From Actinomyces israelii DSM 43320 (GTDB lineage Bacteria > Actinomycetota > Actinomycetes > Actinomycetales > Actinomycetaceae), in contig NZ_JONS01000001.1 in NCBI RefSeq assembly GCF_000711965.1, positions 62,001 through 126,000 of the forward strand: a stretch of DNA of 64,000 bases, given 5' to 3'. Of the stretch, positions 37,466 through 46,243 are shown one piece after another (position 1 is the stretch's first letter; every line of letters starts with the position of its first letter). The position numbers were made by a program, and so were the translations under genes. The notes under the pieces are model-generated. The model had not been told where the DNA came from. It worked only from the letters and a program-made list of their open reading frames with translations, and made no database searches.

Positions 37466-39508
37466 GTGGTCAAGGATCCCCTCACCGGTCGCCTGGTCGA
37501 CTCTCGCTACGAGATCGTCGACCTCGTGGCGCGCGGCGGCATGGCAACCGTCTACCGGGCGTTCGATCGCCGGCTCGACCGCGTCGTCGGCCTCAAGCTC
37601 ATGCACGCCCACCTGGCCGACTCCCCCGACTTCGTCGCCCGCTTCCGGCGCGAGGCGCGCGCGGCGGCGCGCCTGTCGAACCCGGGGGTGGTGGCCGTCT
37701 ACGACCAGGGCAGCCTCGACGGCATCGCCTACCTGGTCATGGAGTACGTCGAGGGGCCGAACCTGCGCGACCTCATGGCCGCCGGCCCCCTGTCGGTGCG
37801 CGAGGCCCTGGGGCTGACCGCCCAGATCCTGCGTCCGCTGGGCGCTGCGCACCGCGCGGGCCTGGTCCACCGGGACATCAAGCCCGAGAACGTCCTGCTG
37901 CCCGCGGACGGCTCGGTCGCCAAGGTCGCCGACTTCGGGCTGGCCCGCGCCGTCACCGAGGCGACGCAGACCACGACCGGCAACGTCCTGGGGACCGTGG
38001 CCTACCTCGCGCCCGAGCTCATCACCTCGGGCACGTCCAGTCCCCGCGCCGACCTGTTCTCCGTGGGCATCATCGTCTACGAGCTGCTCACCGGCGAGCA
38101 GCCCTTCGCAGCCGACGCCCCCATCCAGATCGCCTTCCGCAACGTGCACGAGGACATCCCTTCTCCCTCGGCCCTGGTCCCGGACCTGCCCGCCGAGGTC
38201 GACGAGCTCGTGTCCGCCCTGACGCAGCGCGATCCGGAGCTGCGTCCCCGCAACGCCGACGAGGCGCTGGCCCTGCTGCGCAGGACCGCCGCCTCCCTGC
38301 CCGAGGCCGATCTGCTGGTCAAGCGCGGCGGCGGGACCGGCTCGGTGCGCACGCAGGAGGTCCTCGCCGCCAACGCCGAGGCCGCCCGGGCGGCCATGGG
38401 CGCCCAGTCCCCCGAGGAGCCCGTCGCGGAGAGCTCCAGGTCCGCGCCGGGGGCAGGCCTGCGCACGGTCTCGCTGCCGATCGGCTCGATCGGGCCGGAC
38501 GCCCAGGACGCCGGCGACGGCCGCACCCAGCACCTGGCGCGCGAGGAGCTGCTGCGCGCCGACGACCAGGCCACGACCGCGGTACCGCGCAAGGGCCTGC
38601 GGCCCGTCCGGCGCCGCACCGTCGTCATCGGGGCCGCGGCCGCGCTCCTGGTGGGCGGCGCCGCCGGCGGCTGGTACGCCTGGTACGTCCTCAAGGGGCC
38701 CGGGCGCTCCGTCCCCGTCCCCGAGATCATCGGCCAGAGCGCCGAGGATGCCCAGAAGGCGGTCGAGGACGCGGGACTGACCTGGGGGACGCCCAGCCGC
38801 GACTTCTCCGACACAATCCCCGAGGGCTCCGTCATCTCCTGCAGGCCGGGGCCGGGCGACGGCGCGCGCCTCAAGCAGGCGGTCACCGCCGTCGTCTCGC
38901 GCGGCGTGGAGCAGAAGAAGGTCCCCGACGTCGCGGGCAAGACCCAGGACGAGGCCACCAAGGCCATCACGGACGCCGGCCTGACCGTGGGCCCGATCAC
39001 CCAGGAGTACTCCGGCACCGTGGAGTCCGGCAGGGTCGTCTCCACCGATCCGAAGGCGGGGACGAGCATCAACCACTCCTCGGCGGTGGCGATCGCCGTC
39101 TCCAGGGGGCGTCAGAGCGCGACCGTGCCCGACGTGACCGGCATGACCGTGGACCAGGCCAAGACGACCCTGGAGGCCGCCGGCCTCAAGCTCGGCACCC
39201 AGACGCAGGCGTTCTCCGACACCGTGGCCTCCGGCCAGATCATCTCCACCAGCCCGGCGGCGGGCGCCAGCGGCGTCTATAACGGGGACACGGTCGCCGT
39301 GACGGTCTCCAAGGGGCCGGAGAACGTCACGGTCCCCGACGTGAACGGGAAGAGCGAGGAGGAGGCCAAGAAGGCCCTGGAGGACCTGGGGCTCAAGGTG
39401 GAGGTCAACAAGCGCCTGGGCGCCCCCTTCGGCACCGTCCGCTCCACCGAGCCGGCCGCCGGCACCAGCGTCAAGACGGGCTCCACCGTCAAGATCAATA
39501 TCTTCTGA
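37466..39508 (+). CDS. PASTA-domain Ser/Thr protein kinase (PknB/PknL family)
   Basis: 680-residue transmembrane kinase. Kinase domain, residues about 15-280: glycine loop ARGGMATVY, Lys44 in VGLKLM, catalytic HRDIKPENV (Asp137), DFG at 156-158, and a Thr-rich activation loop TEATQTTTGNVLGT. A juxtamembrane linker of about 100 residues contains further Thr/Ser sites. One membrane segment lies near 385-408 (VVIGAAAALLVGGAAGGWYA). Four extracellular PASTA repeats follow, starting VPEIIGQSAEDA, VPDVAGKTQDEA, VPDVTGMTVDQA and VPDVNGKSEEEA; these bind muropeptide or lipid II in relatives. It likely links cell-wall status to phosphorylation of division or metabolic proteins. Confidence 0.95.
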   Translation: MVKDPLTGRLVDSRYEIVDLVARGGMATVYRAFDRRLDRVVGLKLMHAHLADSPDFVARFRREARAAARLSNPGVVAVYDQGSLDGIAYLVMEYVEGPNLRDLMAAGPLSVREALGLTAQILRPLGAAHRAGLVHRDIKPENVLLPADGSVAKVADFGLARAVTEATQTTTGNVLGTVAYLAPELITSGTSSPRADLFSVGIIVYELLTGEQPFAADAPIQIAFRNVHEDIPSPSALVPDLPAEVDELVSALTQRDPELRPRNADEALALLRRTAASLPEADLLVKRGGGTGSVRTQEVLAANAEAARAAMGAQSPEEPVAESSRSAPGAGLRTVSLPIGSIGPDAQDAGDGRTQHLAREELLRADDQATTAVPRKGLRPVRRRTVVIGAAAALLVGGAAGGWYAWYVLKGPGRSVPVPEIIGQSAEDAQKAVEDAGLTWGTPSRDFSDTIPEGSVISCRPGPGDGARLKQAVTAVVSRGVEQKKVPDVAGKTQDEATKAITDAGLTVGPITQEYSGTVESGRVVSTDPKAGTSINHSSAVAIAVSRGRQSATVPDVTGMTVDQAKTTLEAAGLKLGTQTQAFSDTVASGQIISTSPAAGASGVYNGDTVAVTVSKGPENVTVPDVNGKSEEEAKKALEDLGLKVEVNKRLGAPFGTVRSTEPAAGTSVKTGSTVKINIF

Positions 39509-40310
39509 CGGCTGCCCGCCGAGGCGGAGGCCGGCCCGGTGCCTGCGCAGGGCGCGCAGCCGATCCCGCCACGGCTCGGTCCATCCGCTGGCGGCGCCCT
39601 GGTGGCCGACGATCGCCAGTGCCAGGGCCCCGGCGGCGGCGTCCCCGCGCTCCAGCAAGGAGGCGACCGGCCCGGCCCCGGGACCGCCCGACGGCAGGAT
39701 GCGGGCGCGCTCGGCCGGCGAGGCGGCCGCGTCCGCCAGCAGGCTCGCCAGGCGCAGGTGGGGCCCCAGTCGGGGGCGATGGCGCGGTGGGCAGGGCGTC
39801 GAGGAGCTCGGCGGCCCTCGCCTCGTCGGCGCTCTTCAGCAAGCGGGCCCGGTCCCGGTCGGCCAGGGGCAGGCCGAGCAGGACGCCGACGACGTCGGTG
39901 CGCCGCTCCCGGTGGAGCCTGGCCTCAAAGAGGCGGCGCTCGTCCAACGGCATGGCCAGGTAGGCGGCAGACAGCCTCTCGCGCGACCGCGCCTGAAGAG
40001 GCAGGGCGGCCCGGGCCCGGATCCTCACCCCGGCGCTCGGCTGGCGGGCCAGGGCCGCCAGCCGCCCGTGGTCGCCGACGGCCCGGGCGGCCCCGACGAC
40101 GAGGCCGGCGTGGTGGGCGGACAGGGCGGCCGGCTCGTCCAGCAGGGACGGCAGCCCGGGGGCGGCGGCATGCTCGCGGGCCGCGCGCACCACCAGGCGG
40201 ATGCGCCCGGCGTGAGGCAGGTCCGGCAGCCGGGCGGCGATCTCTGGTGCGTCGGCAGGATCATGCGCCAGTGCTACCGATCGCCGACGGCGCGGGCGGG
40301 CCTGCCGGGG
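39509..40310 (-). pseudogene. Frameshifted remnant of an Ala/Leu-rich helical-repeat protein
   Basis: Coding-like minus-strand sequence begins near 40310 without a start codon (VALAHDPADAPEIAARLP), passes GTG 40193 and runs through LLDEPAALSAHHAGLVVGAA and RLSAAYLAMPLDERRLFEAR. At a G5 run (39772-39776) the frame degenerates into Arg/Pro-rich junk; removing one base of the run restores a natural continuation: LGPHLRLASLLADAAAS, LERGDAAAGALALAIVGHQG and GWTEPWRDRLRALRRH. The restored frame has no stop before entering pknL antisense, so start, frame and stop all appear damaged. Alternating helices suggest a HEAT-like repeat protein; no family was recognised. A single sequencing error could explain the frameshift but not the missing ends. 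Confidence 0.55.
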
Positions 40311-40334
40311 CCGGCCCTCCGGGGCGGACCGGGC

Positions 40335-41675
40335 TCAGCCGCGCAGCATCTCGGCGACCTCGAAGGCCATCTCCAGGGACTGCTGGTGGTTCAGGCGCGG
40401 GTCGACCAGCGTCTCGTAGCGCCGGGCCAGGGCGGCCTCGTCGATGTGCTCCCCCCCGCCGAGGACCTCGGTGACGTCGTCGCCGGTGAGCTCGACGTGG
40501 ATGCCGCCGGGCACCGTGCCGAACGCGCGGTGGACCTCGAAGAAGCCGCGGAGCTCGTCCATGACGGTGTCGAAGCGGCGGGTCTTGTAGCCGTTGTCGG
40601 AGGTGATGGTGTTGCCGTGCATGGGGTCGGTGACCCAGGTGACCGGGCGGCCGTCCTCGGCGACGGCCTCGATGAGGGCGGGCAGGGCCTCGTGGACCCG
40701 GTCGGCGCCCATACGGGTGATGACCGTCAGGCGCCCGGCGTCGCCGTGGGGGTTGAGGTGGTCGATGAGCGCCAGGAGCTCTGCGGGCGTCGTCGTCGGG
40801 CCCACCTTGACGCCCACCGGGTTGTGGACGCCCTCCAGGAGGGCGACGTGGGCGTCCTCCGCCCCGCGGGTGCGCTCCCCCACCCACAGGAAGTGGGCGG
40901 AGGTGTCGTACAGGCGGCCCGAGCGCGAGTCCTCGCGGATCATGGCGTCCTCGTACTCCAGGAGCAGGGCCTCGTGGGCGGCGTAGAAGTCGACCTGCCG
41001 CAGGGCCTCGAAGTCGACCCCGGCGGCCTCCATGAAGCGCATGGCGCGGTCGATCTCCCCGGCGAAGGACTCGAAGCGCGCGTAGGCCGGGTTGGCGGTG
41101 AAGCCGCGGTTCCAGGAGTGGACCTCGCGCAGGTCCGCGTACCCGCCCATGGTGAAGGAGCGGATGAGGTTGAGGGTGGTGCCGGCGCGCAGGTAGGCGT
41201 CGAGCATGCGCCCGGGGTCGGGGGCGCGGGCGGCCCGGGTGAAGGCGTGGTCGTTGACGGAGTCGCCGCGGTAGGAGGGCAGGGTGACGCCGTCGCGGGT
41301 CTCGACGTCCGCGCTGCGCGGCTTGGCGTACTGGCCGGCCATCCGCCCCATCTTGACCACGGGGGTCGAGGCGCCGTAGGTCAGCACGGCCGCCATCTGC
41401 AGGATGGTCTGGAGCTTGAGGCGGATGTTGTCGGCCGTGTTGTCCGCGAAGGACTCGGCGCAGTCGCCGCCCATGAGCACGAAGGCGCGCCCTCCGGCGG
41501 CCGCGGCCAGCTTGGTGCGCAGGGAGTCGACCTCGCCGGCGAAGACGAGCGGGGGCCGGGTGCGCAGGTCCGCGGTCACCGCCCGCAGAGCGGCCGCGTC
41601 CGGGTAGGCCGGCTGCTGGGCTGCGCGGCGCGAGCGCCAGCCGACGGCGTCGCGGGGGGCGGTCGGGTCGGTCAT
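40335..41675 (-). CDS. aroG: Class II 3-deoxy-D-arabino-heptulosonate 7-phosphate (DAHP) synthase
   Basis: 446-residue enzyme condensing phosphoenolpyruvate and erythrose 4-phosphate, the first step of the shikimate pathway. Plant/mycobacterial class II signatures are clear: FVLMGGDCAESFADN, KMGRMAGQYAKPRS, GGYADLREVHSWNRGF, HFLWVGERTRG, HNPVGVKVGPTT, WVTDPMHGNT and GGIHVELTG. An ATG at 41690 is in frame, but a TATGCT hexamer (41691-41686) overlaps it and would start transcription near GTG 41678/ATG 41675, so the shorter leaderless start is preferred. A long hairpin upstream separates it from the PFK gene. Confidence 0.95.
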   Translation of the reverse strand: MTDPTAPRDAVGWRSRRAAQQPAYPDAAALRAVTADLRTRPPLVFAGEVDSLRTKLAAAAGGRAFVLMGGDCAESFADNTADNIRLKLQTILQMAAVLTYGASTPVVKMGRMAGQYAKPRSADVETRDGVTLPSYRGDSVNDHAFTRAARAPDPGRMLDAYLRAGTTLNLIRSFTMGGYADLREVHSWNRGFTANPAYARFESFAGEIDRAMRFMEAAGVDFEALRQVDFYAAHEALLLEYEDAMIREDSRSGRLYDTSAHFLWVGERTRGAEDAHVALLEGVHNPVGVKVGPTTTPAELLALIDHLNPHGDAGRLTVITRMGADRVHEALPALIEAVAEDGRPVTWVTDPMHGNTITSDNGYKTRRFDTVMDELRGFFEVHRAFGTVPGGIHVELTGDDVTEVLGGGEHIDEAALARRYETLVDPRLNHQQSLEMAFEVAEMLRG

Positions 41676-41696
41676 CACATGGGTCAGCATAGAGTC

Positions 41697-41759
41697 GCGC
41701 GCCGGGCCCCGGTGCCACGCCTCAAGGTGTGGAAGGCGTGGCGCCGGGGCCCGGCGCGC
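41697..41759. terminator. 26-bp stem hairpin between PPi-PFK and DAHP synthase genes
   Basis: Arms 41697-41722 and 41734-41759 are complementary with a single G-U type mismatch and an 11-base loop. It starts 47 bases past the PFK stop and ends 22 bases before the preferred DAHP synthase start, so it most likely terminates PFK transcription. No T-tract. Confidence 0.7.
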
Positions 41760-41805
41760 AGACGGCGAACGCCGGGCCCGGGGCTCCCTGAGGCGCTCAG
41801 TGCGC

Positions 41806-43029
41806 TCAGTGCTCGGGCGCGGCGGGCTCGACGCTCTGGCCGAGCTCGCCCATGAGGGCGGTGAACCAGGGCTGGGTGATGTCGAAGGGCTTGCCGCCGG
41901 CGATGCGCGGGAAGGCGATCGCGGCGAGCGCGTCGTCGTTCTCCTCGTCCTGGCCGATGACGCCGGACTCCCCGCGCAGGGCGCACTCGACGCCGTAGTC
42001 GCACATCCTCTTGATCAGGGCCAGGTCCTCGGCGTTGGCAGCCGAGGCGCGCGAGTAGTAGCCGGACTTCTGGACCATGACCTTCTCGGCGCCGATCAGC
42101 TCGGCGAACTGCTTGGCGAACCACTGGCCGGGGTTGATGGTGTCGAGCTTGACGTGGCCGAAGGGGTCGCGCTGGACCTCCTGGCCGGCCGCCTCCAGCT
42201 CGGCGATGATCTCGGGGACGCCGGCGCCCTCGGACAGGAAGATGTTGACGTTGCCCTGGGAGTCCATCAGGGCCTTGAGGCGCTCGGCCTCGGCGGCCAG
42301 GTCCAGCTTCATCTCGGGCAGGAAGACGGCGTGGACGTCCCAGCGCTCGCGGGTCAGGCCGAGCGAAGGGGCCCACTGCCTGGTGGCCAGCAGCTCGTGA
42401 TAGCGGCGGGCCGTCTCGGCGGTGAGGTAGCCGCAGTTGCGGCCCATGCACTCGTGGACGATGAGCATGCGCGGGTTGGAGCGGTGCTCGCCGATGACGT
42501 TGAAGGCGAACCCGGCGCCCTGCTCGGCCGCGGTCCAGGCGCCCAGCGACTGGCGGATGGGGATGATGTCGTTGTCGATGGTCTTGGGCAGGCCGACGAC
42601 GGTGAGCTCGTAGTCGTTCTCGTGCAGGTAGGCGGCCAGGTCGGCGGCGGTGGTGTTGGTGTCGTCCCCGCCGATGGTGTGCAGGACGTCCACGCCGTCC
42701 TTGCGCAGCTGCTCGGCGGCGAACTCCAGGGGGTTGACGCCCTCGGCGACCAGGCCGCGCTCGACCAGGTTCTTGGCGTTGGTGAGCTTGACGCGCGAGT
42801 TGCCGATCGGGGAGCCGCCGAAGTCGCGCAGGATGCCTGCGTTCTTGCGGGCTTCGTCGTCGATGACGACGTAGTTCCCGGTCAGCAGGCCGTGGTAGCC
42901 GTACTGGTAGGCGATGATCTCGACGTCGGGGGCGACCTCGGTGTAGCGCTCGATGAGGTCGCCGACGGCGGCGGACAGGCAGGGGGCGAAGCCGCCCGCG
43001 GTGAGCAGGGCGACACGACGGATCGACAT
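41806..43029 (-). CDS. pfp: Pyrophosphate-dependent 6-phosphofructokinase
   Basis: 407-residue phosphofructokinase that phosphorylates fructose 6-phosphate, reversibly, using pyrophosphate. The phosphoryl-donor motif reads GGDDTNTT (120-127) with Asp in place of the Gly of ATP-PFKs, and PKTIDND (148-154) has the Lys typical of PPi enzymes. Substrate motifs MGRNCGYLTAETA and FLSEGAGVPEI also fit. ATG 43029 has GAAAGG upstream. Using PPi for glycolysis is common among Actinomyces and other actinobacteria. A CATTAT hexamer around 43432-43437 and a TAGGAT at 43069-43074 are possible -10 sites. Confidence 0.93.
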   Translation of the reverse strand: MSIRRVALLTAGGFAPCLSAAVGDLIERYTEVAPDVEIIAYQYGYHGLLTGNYVVIDDEARKNAGILRDFGGSPIGNSRVKLTNAKNLVERGLVAEGVNPLEFAAEQLRKDGVDVLHTIGGDDTNTTAADLAAYLHENDYELTVVGLPKTIDNDIIPIRQSLGAWTAAEQGAGFAFNVIGEHRSNPRMLIVHECMGRNCGYLTAETARRYHELLATRQWAPSLGLTRERWDVHAVFLPEMKLDLAAEAERLKALMDSQGNVNIFLSEGAGVPEIIAELEAAGQEVQRDPFGHVKLDTINPGQWFAKQFAELIGAEKVMVQKSGYYSRASAANAEDLALIKRMCDYGVECALRGESGVIGQDEENDDALAAIAFPRIAGGKPFDITQPWFTALMGELGQSVEPAAPEH

Positions 43030-43065
43030 CGTGGACCTTTCGTTGAATGCGAGAAGTGACAGGCA

Positions 43066-43389
43066 TCATCCTAGATGATTGACTCCGGGCGGGGCGCGGG
43101 TCGGGCCGTCAATGCCGGAGCCGGCCCGCAGGGCCCGCCGGGCGCCGCGACCCACCCGCACCCGCCTTGAGGCCAGGACGAGGCCGATGACCGCCAGGCG
43201 GCCGACCGGGAAGATCACGTCGAGCACGAGGACGGCATCGAGGCTCCTCTCCCACTCGTGATAGACCCACTGGCTGGCGGTGGTGTGGCGCGCGTAGTCG
43301 TGGGAGCGCCGCTCGGGGCGCCGGGCGTCACGGGGAAGGCCGGCCGGCAGCGCGACAGGGCCTGGATCCGGGACCTCTCGTCCACGCAC
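43066..43389 (-). CDS. Hypothetical small ORF or membrane-protein remnant in the PFK upstream region
   Basis: The 442-bp interval between the PFK start and the acyltransferase stop has no recognised gene. A 107-codon frame within it reads ASQWVYHEWERSLDAVLVLD and VIFPVGRLAVIGLVLASRR, with one hydrophobic stretch and strong G/C third positions over about 55 codons. The N-terminal 30 and C-terminal 25 residues look non-conserved. It could be a real small membrane protein or a gene fragment. No Shine-Dalgarno is evident. No family was recognised. Confidence 0.25.
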   Translation of the reverse strand: MRGREVPDPGPVALPAGLPRDARRPERRSHDYARHTTASQWVYHEWERSLDAVLVLDVIFPVGRLAVIGLVLASRRVRVGRGARRALRAGSGIDGPTRAPPGVNHLG

Positions 43390-43471
43390 AGGACTACTGC
43401 GGTCTCGGGAGGACCCGAGGTGCAGGGGCGATAATGTCGCAGAGCACTAGCCGATCGCCGAGCCCGGACGC

Positions 43472-44359
43472 TCAGCCCCGCTGATCCGTCCCCACGCCGT
43501 CGTCACCGGCCGACGCATCCTCCGCGGCGTCCTCGCCGTCGCCGTCCTCGTCGGGCGGCTCGGGGACGCTCACGTCGGGAGCGGGCCGGCCGCCGGGGGC
43601 CGCGACCGGAGCGGCGGCGGGGCGGCGCAGCGCCTGGGCCTGGAGCATCTCGGTCACGACCTCGTCGGCGGACTTCTTGTCGGCGTCCATGGCCTTCTTG
43701 ACGTCGGCGGCGTAGAGGTCCACGTACTCCTGGCCGGACAGGCACATGAGGGAGTACATGATCTCGTCGGTGATGGAGCGCAGCACGAAGCGGTCGTTCT
43801 CCAGCCCCTTGTACCGGGAGAAGTCGAGCGGCTCGCCGACGACGATGCCCACCCGGTGGCGTGTGGAGGGGATGGCCTGGCCGATGGGCTGGGCCAGGTT
43901 CGAGCCGATCATGGCCACCGGGATGACCGGGGCGCCCGTGGCCAGGGCGATGCGCGCCACTCCGGTCTTGCCGCGGTAGAGGCGGCCGTCGGGGCTGCGG
44001 GTGCCCTCGGGGTAGATGCCGAAGAGCTCGCCGGAGCTCAGGCGGGCTATTCCCGCCTGCAGGGCGGCCAGTGAGGCCTGTCCGCCGGAGCGGTCCACCG
44101 GGATGGTACCCACGGCCGTCATGAAGTTCTTGACGACCCAGCCCTTGACGCCCTTGCCGGTGAAGTAGTCGGACTTGCCGATGAAGGCGACCTCGCGGTC
44201 CACCAGCAGCGGCAGGAAGAAGGAGTCGATGACGGCCAGGTGGTTGGAGGCGAGGATCGCGGCACCCTCGGCCGGGATGTTCTCCTCCCCCCGGATCCAC
44301 GGCTGGTAGAGCATCTCCAGCGCAGGCCCGACAGCGGTCTTGATGCCTCGGTACCCCAC
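43472..44359 (-). CDS. 1-acylglycerol-3-phosphate O-acyltransferase (PlsC family)
   Basis: 295-residue acyltransferase acylating lysophosphatidate or a related acceptor at the membrane. The four LPLAT blocks are visible: SNHLAVIDSFFLP (NHX4D catalytic pair), GTIPVDRSG, FGIYPEGTRSPDGRLY and VIPVAMIGS. A disordered acidic tail of about 60 residues ends in DDGVGTDQRG. GTG 44359 has AGGAGG at ideal spacing; the much longer frame upstream is antisense to the exonuclease gene. It is divergent from that gene. Confidence 0.9.
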   Translation of the reverse strand: MGYRGIKTAVGPALEMLYQPWIRGEENIPAEGAAILASNHLAVIDSFFLPLLVDREVAFIGKSDYFTGKGVKGWVVKNFMTAVGTIPVDRSGGQASLAALQAGIARLSSGELFGIYPEGTRSPDGRLYRGKTGVARIALATGAPVIPVAMIGSNLAQPIGQAIPSTRHRVGIVVGEPLDFSRYKGLENDRFVLRSITDEIMYSLMCLSGQEYVDLYAADVKKAMDADKKSADEVVTEMLQAQALRRPAAAPVAAPGGRPAPDVSVPEPPDEDGDGEDAAEDASAGDDGVGTDQRG

Positions 44360-44461
44360 GGGACCTCCTGTGCTCGGCGACTGGCTGGGCTCCTCGCCGG
44401 ATCCGCACCCCGCCCGCGCGGGGAGGCACGGGCACGGCTGGATCGGCGCCGTGATGAAGTC

Positions 44462-44467
44462 TAGCCT
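44462..44467 (+). promoter_or_regulatory. -10 hexamer TAGCCT of the exonuclease gene (leaderless)
   Basis: TAGCCT is followed by six bases and GTG 44474; no Shine-Dalgarno. Confidence 0.45.
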
Positions 44468-44473
44468 CGCACC

Positions 44474-46231
44474 GTGGCCGACCATGCACCTGCGAGACGT
44501 CTGAGTGAGGAATCCGGCCCTTCCCCGGCCGGCGCCCCGGCGCTCTCCGCCGCCCCCGCCGGACTGCAGGCATCCTTCGAGGACATGGGCACGCCCCTGC
44601 GGGAGGTGACCTTCGTCGTGGTCGACCTGGAGACCACCGGCGGCGCACCGGGCGCCCGTGCGATCACCGAGATCGGCGCAGTACGGGTCCAGGGCGGCGT
44701 CATTGACGGGGCAGACGGCGCCTTCTCCACCCTGGTCAATCCCGGCACCGCCATTCCCGCGCAGATCACGGTCCTGACGGGCATCACCAACGCGATGGTG
44801 GCCGGTGCCCCGCCGGTGGGCGAGGCCATGGCCTCCTTCCTGCGGTGGGCGGGCTTGTCGGCTCCCGGGACGGTCCTGGTGGCGCACAACGCGCGCTTCG
44901 ACGTCGGCCACCTGCGCGGTGCGGCGCGCGCCCTGGCCCTGGGGTGGGAGGAGCCGCTGGTGCTGGACACCCTCGCCCTGGCGCGCAGGGTCTGGGGGCG
45001 CTCGGACGTCCCCAACCACCGGCTGGGGACGCTGGCGTCCTTCGTGGGCTCTCCCACCAGGCCGACGCACCGCGCCCTGGACGACGCGCGCGCCACCGTC
45101 GACGTCCTGCACGCCGTCCTGGAGGCCCTGGCCCCGCTGGGCGTCACCCACCTGGAGGACCTGGCCACCGCCGCCGACCCGGTGCCCCCGCGGCGCCGGG
45201 CCAAGAGCCGCATGGCCGACGGCCTACCCGCTGCCAGCGGCGTCTACCAGTTCCTCTCTCCCGCCGGTCAGGTCCTCTACGTCGGCTCGGCGGTCAACCT
45301 GCGCCGCCGCGTGCGCTCCTACTTCACCGCCGCGGAGAAGCGGACGACGGTCGCGCGCATGCTCGACGCCGCCGCGAGGGTCCGGATCATTGAGACGGCC
45401 ACCGAGGTCGAGGCCCGGGTGCGCGAGCTGCGGCTGATCGCCGAGCTCGACCCTCCGGCGAACCGCCGCTCCCGGGCGCCGTGCCGTCAGCCCTGGATCC
45501 GCCTGGTGGACTCCCCCGAGCCGCACCTGGCGACGACGACGGCGCTGCCGACCGACGAGGTGGGCTCCGCCGTCGGCCCCTTCCCCTCGCGCTCCGCCGC
45601 CCGGGAGGCAATACGCGCGGCGGAGTCGGTGCTGCGGCTGCGCGCCTGGGACGGTGGAAGCCTGAGGGCGGTCACCCGCGACGATGCGCCCGCCGACGCC
45701 GCCACCGCGGTGCGCGCCCTGTCGGGGCAGGTGGATCTGGTCGCCGCACCGGTGCTGGAGCGCGTGTCGTCCCTCGCGGCCCAGGAGCGCTATGAGGAGG
45801 CCGGGGCGTGGACCGCCCGGCTGCGCCACCTTTTGCTGGGGGTGCGCCGTGCGGAGCGGGCGCGCCCGCTGCTGGCCTGCCCGCACCTGATCGCGGCGCG
45901 GCGCAGGCGGGGCGGCGGCTGGGAGCTGGTGGCCGTGCGCTGGGGGCGGCTGGCCGGCAGTATGGCCACGCCCGCGGGCGCCGATCCACGCCCGGCCGTC
46001 GAGACGCTGCGGGCGACGGCGCAGGTGGTGGAGCGGCCCGAGCGCGTGGGGGCGGACACCAGCGTGGAGGAGACGCTGCTGCTGTCGGACTGGGTACTGG
46101 AGGCAGGAGCGCGCCTGGTGGAGGTGCACGGCGCCGACGGCGTCAGTGGTACGGGGCCGAACGTCTGCGCCGCCCTGAGCTGGCCTGTCGGTGCGGCCGC
46201 CCGGTACCGCCGGGTCATCGACTCCTCCTGA
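44474..46231 (+). CDS. DEDD exonuclease fused to a UvrC-like GIY-YIG domain
   Basis: 585-residue fusion. Residues about 40-205 are a DnaQ-like 3'-5' exonuclease: VVDLETTGGAPG (ExoI), LVAHNARFDVGHL (ExoII) and HRALDDARATVDVL (ExoIII with His, Asp). From about 250 there is a GIY-YIG module: ASGVYQFLSPAGQVLYVGSA, NLRRRVRSYF and EVEARVRELRLIAELDPPAN, as in UvrC, then a non-catalytic C-terminal region. This architecture is well known in actinobacteria (mycobacterial Rv2191-like) and is thought to act in DNA repair. GTG 44474 sits 7 bases after a TAGCCT -10. The gene is monocistronic. Confidence 0.92.
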   Translation: MADHAPARRLSEESGPSPAGAPALSAAPAGLQASFEDMGTPLREVTFVVVDLETTGGAPGARAITEIGAVRVQGGVIDGADGAFSTLVNPGTAIPAQITVLTGITNAMVAGAPPVGEAMASFLRWAGLSAPGTVLVAHNARFDVGHLRGAARALALGWEEPLVLDTLALARRVWGRSDVPNHRLGTLASFVGSPTRPTHRALDDARATVDVLHAVLEALAPLGVTHLEDLATAADPVPPRRRAKSRMADGLPAASGVYQFLSPAGQVLYVGSAVNLRRRVRSYFTAAEKRTTVARMLDAAARVRIIETATEVEARVRELRLIAELDPPANRRSRAPCRQPWIRLVDSPEPHLATTTALPTDEVGSAVGPFPSRSAAREAIRAAESVLRLRAWDGGSLRAVTRDDAPADAATAVRALSGQVDLVAAPVLERVSSLAAQERYEEAGAWTARLRHLLLGVRRAERARPLLACPHLIAARRRRGGGWELVAVRWGRLAGSMATPAGADPRPAVETLRATAQVVERPERVGADTSVEETLLLSDWVLEAGARLVEVHGADGVSGTGPNVCAALSWPVGAAARYRRVIDSS

Positions 46232-46243
46232 GGCGACTCTCGT

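Noticed and set aside
37256-39658. 800-codon frame antisense to the PASTA kinase gene
   Set aside because: Only its first about 60 codons look coding, and these belong to the frameshifted remnant gene; the rest is the shadow of pknL.
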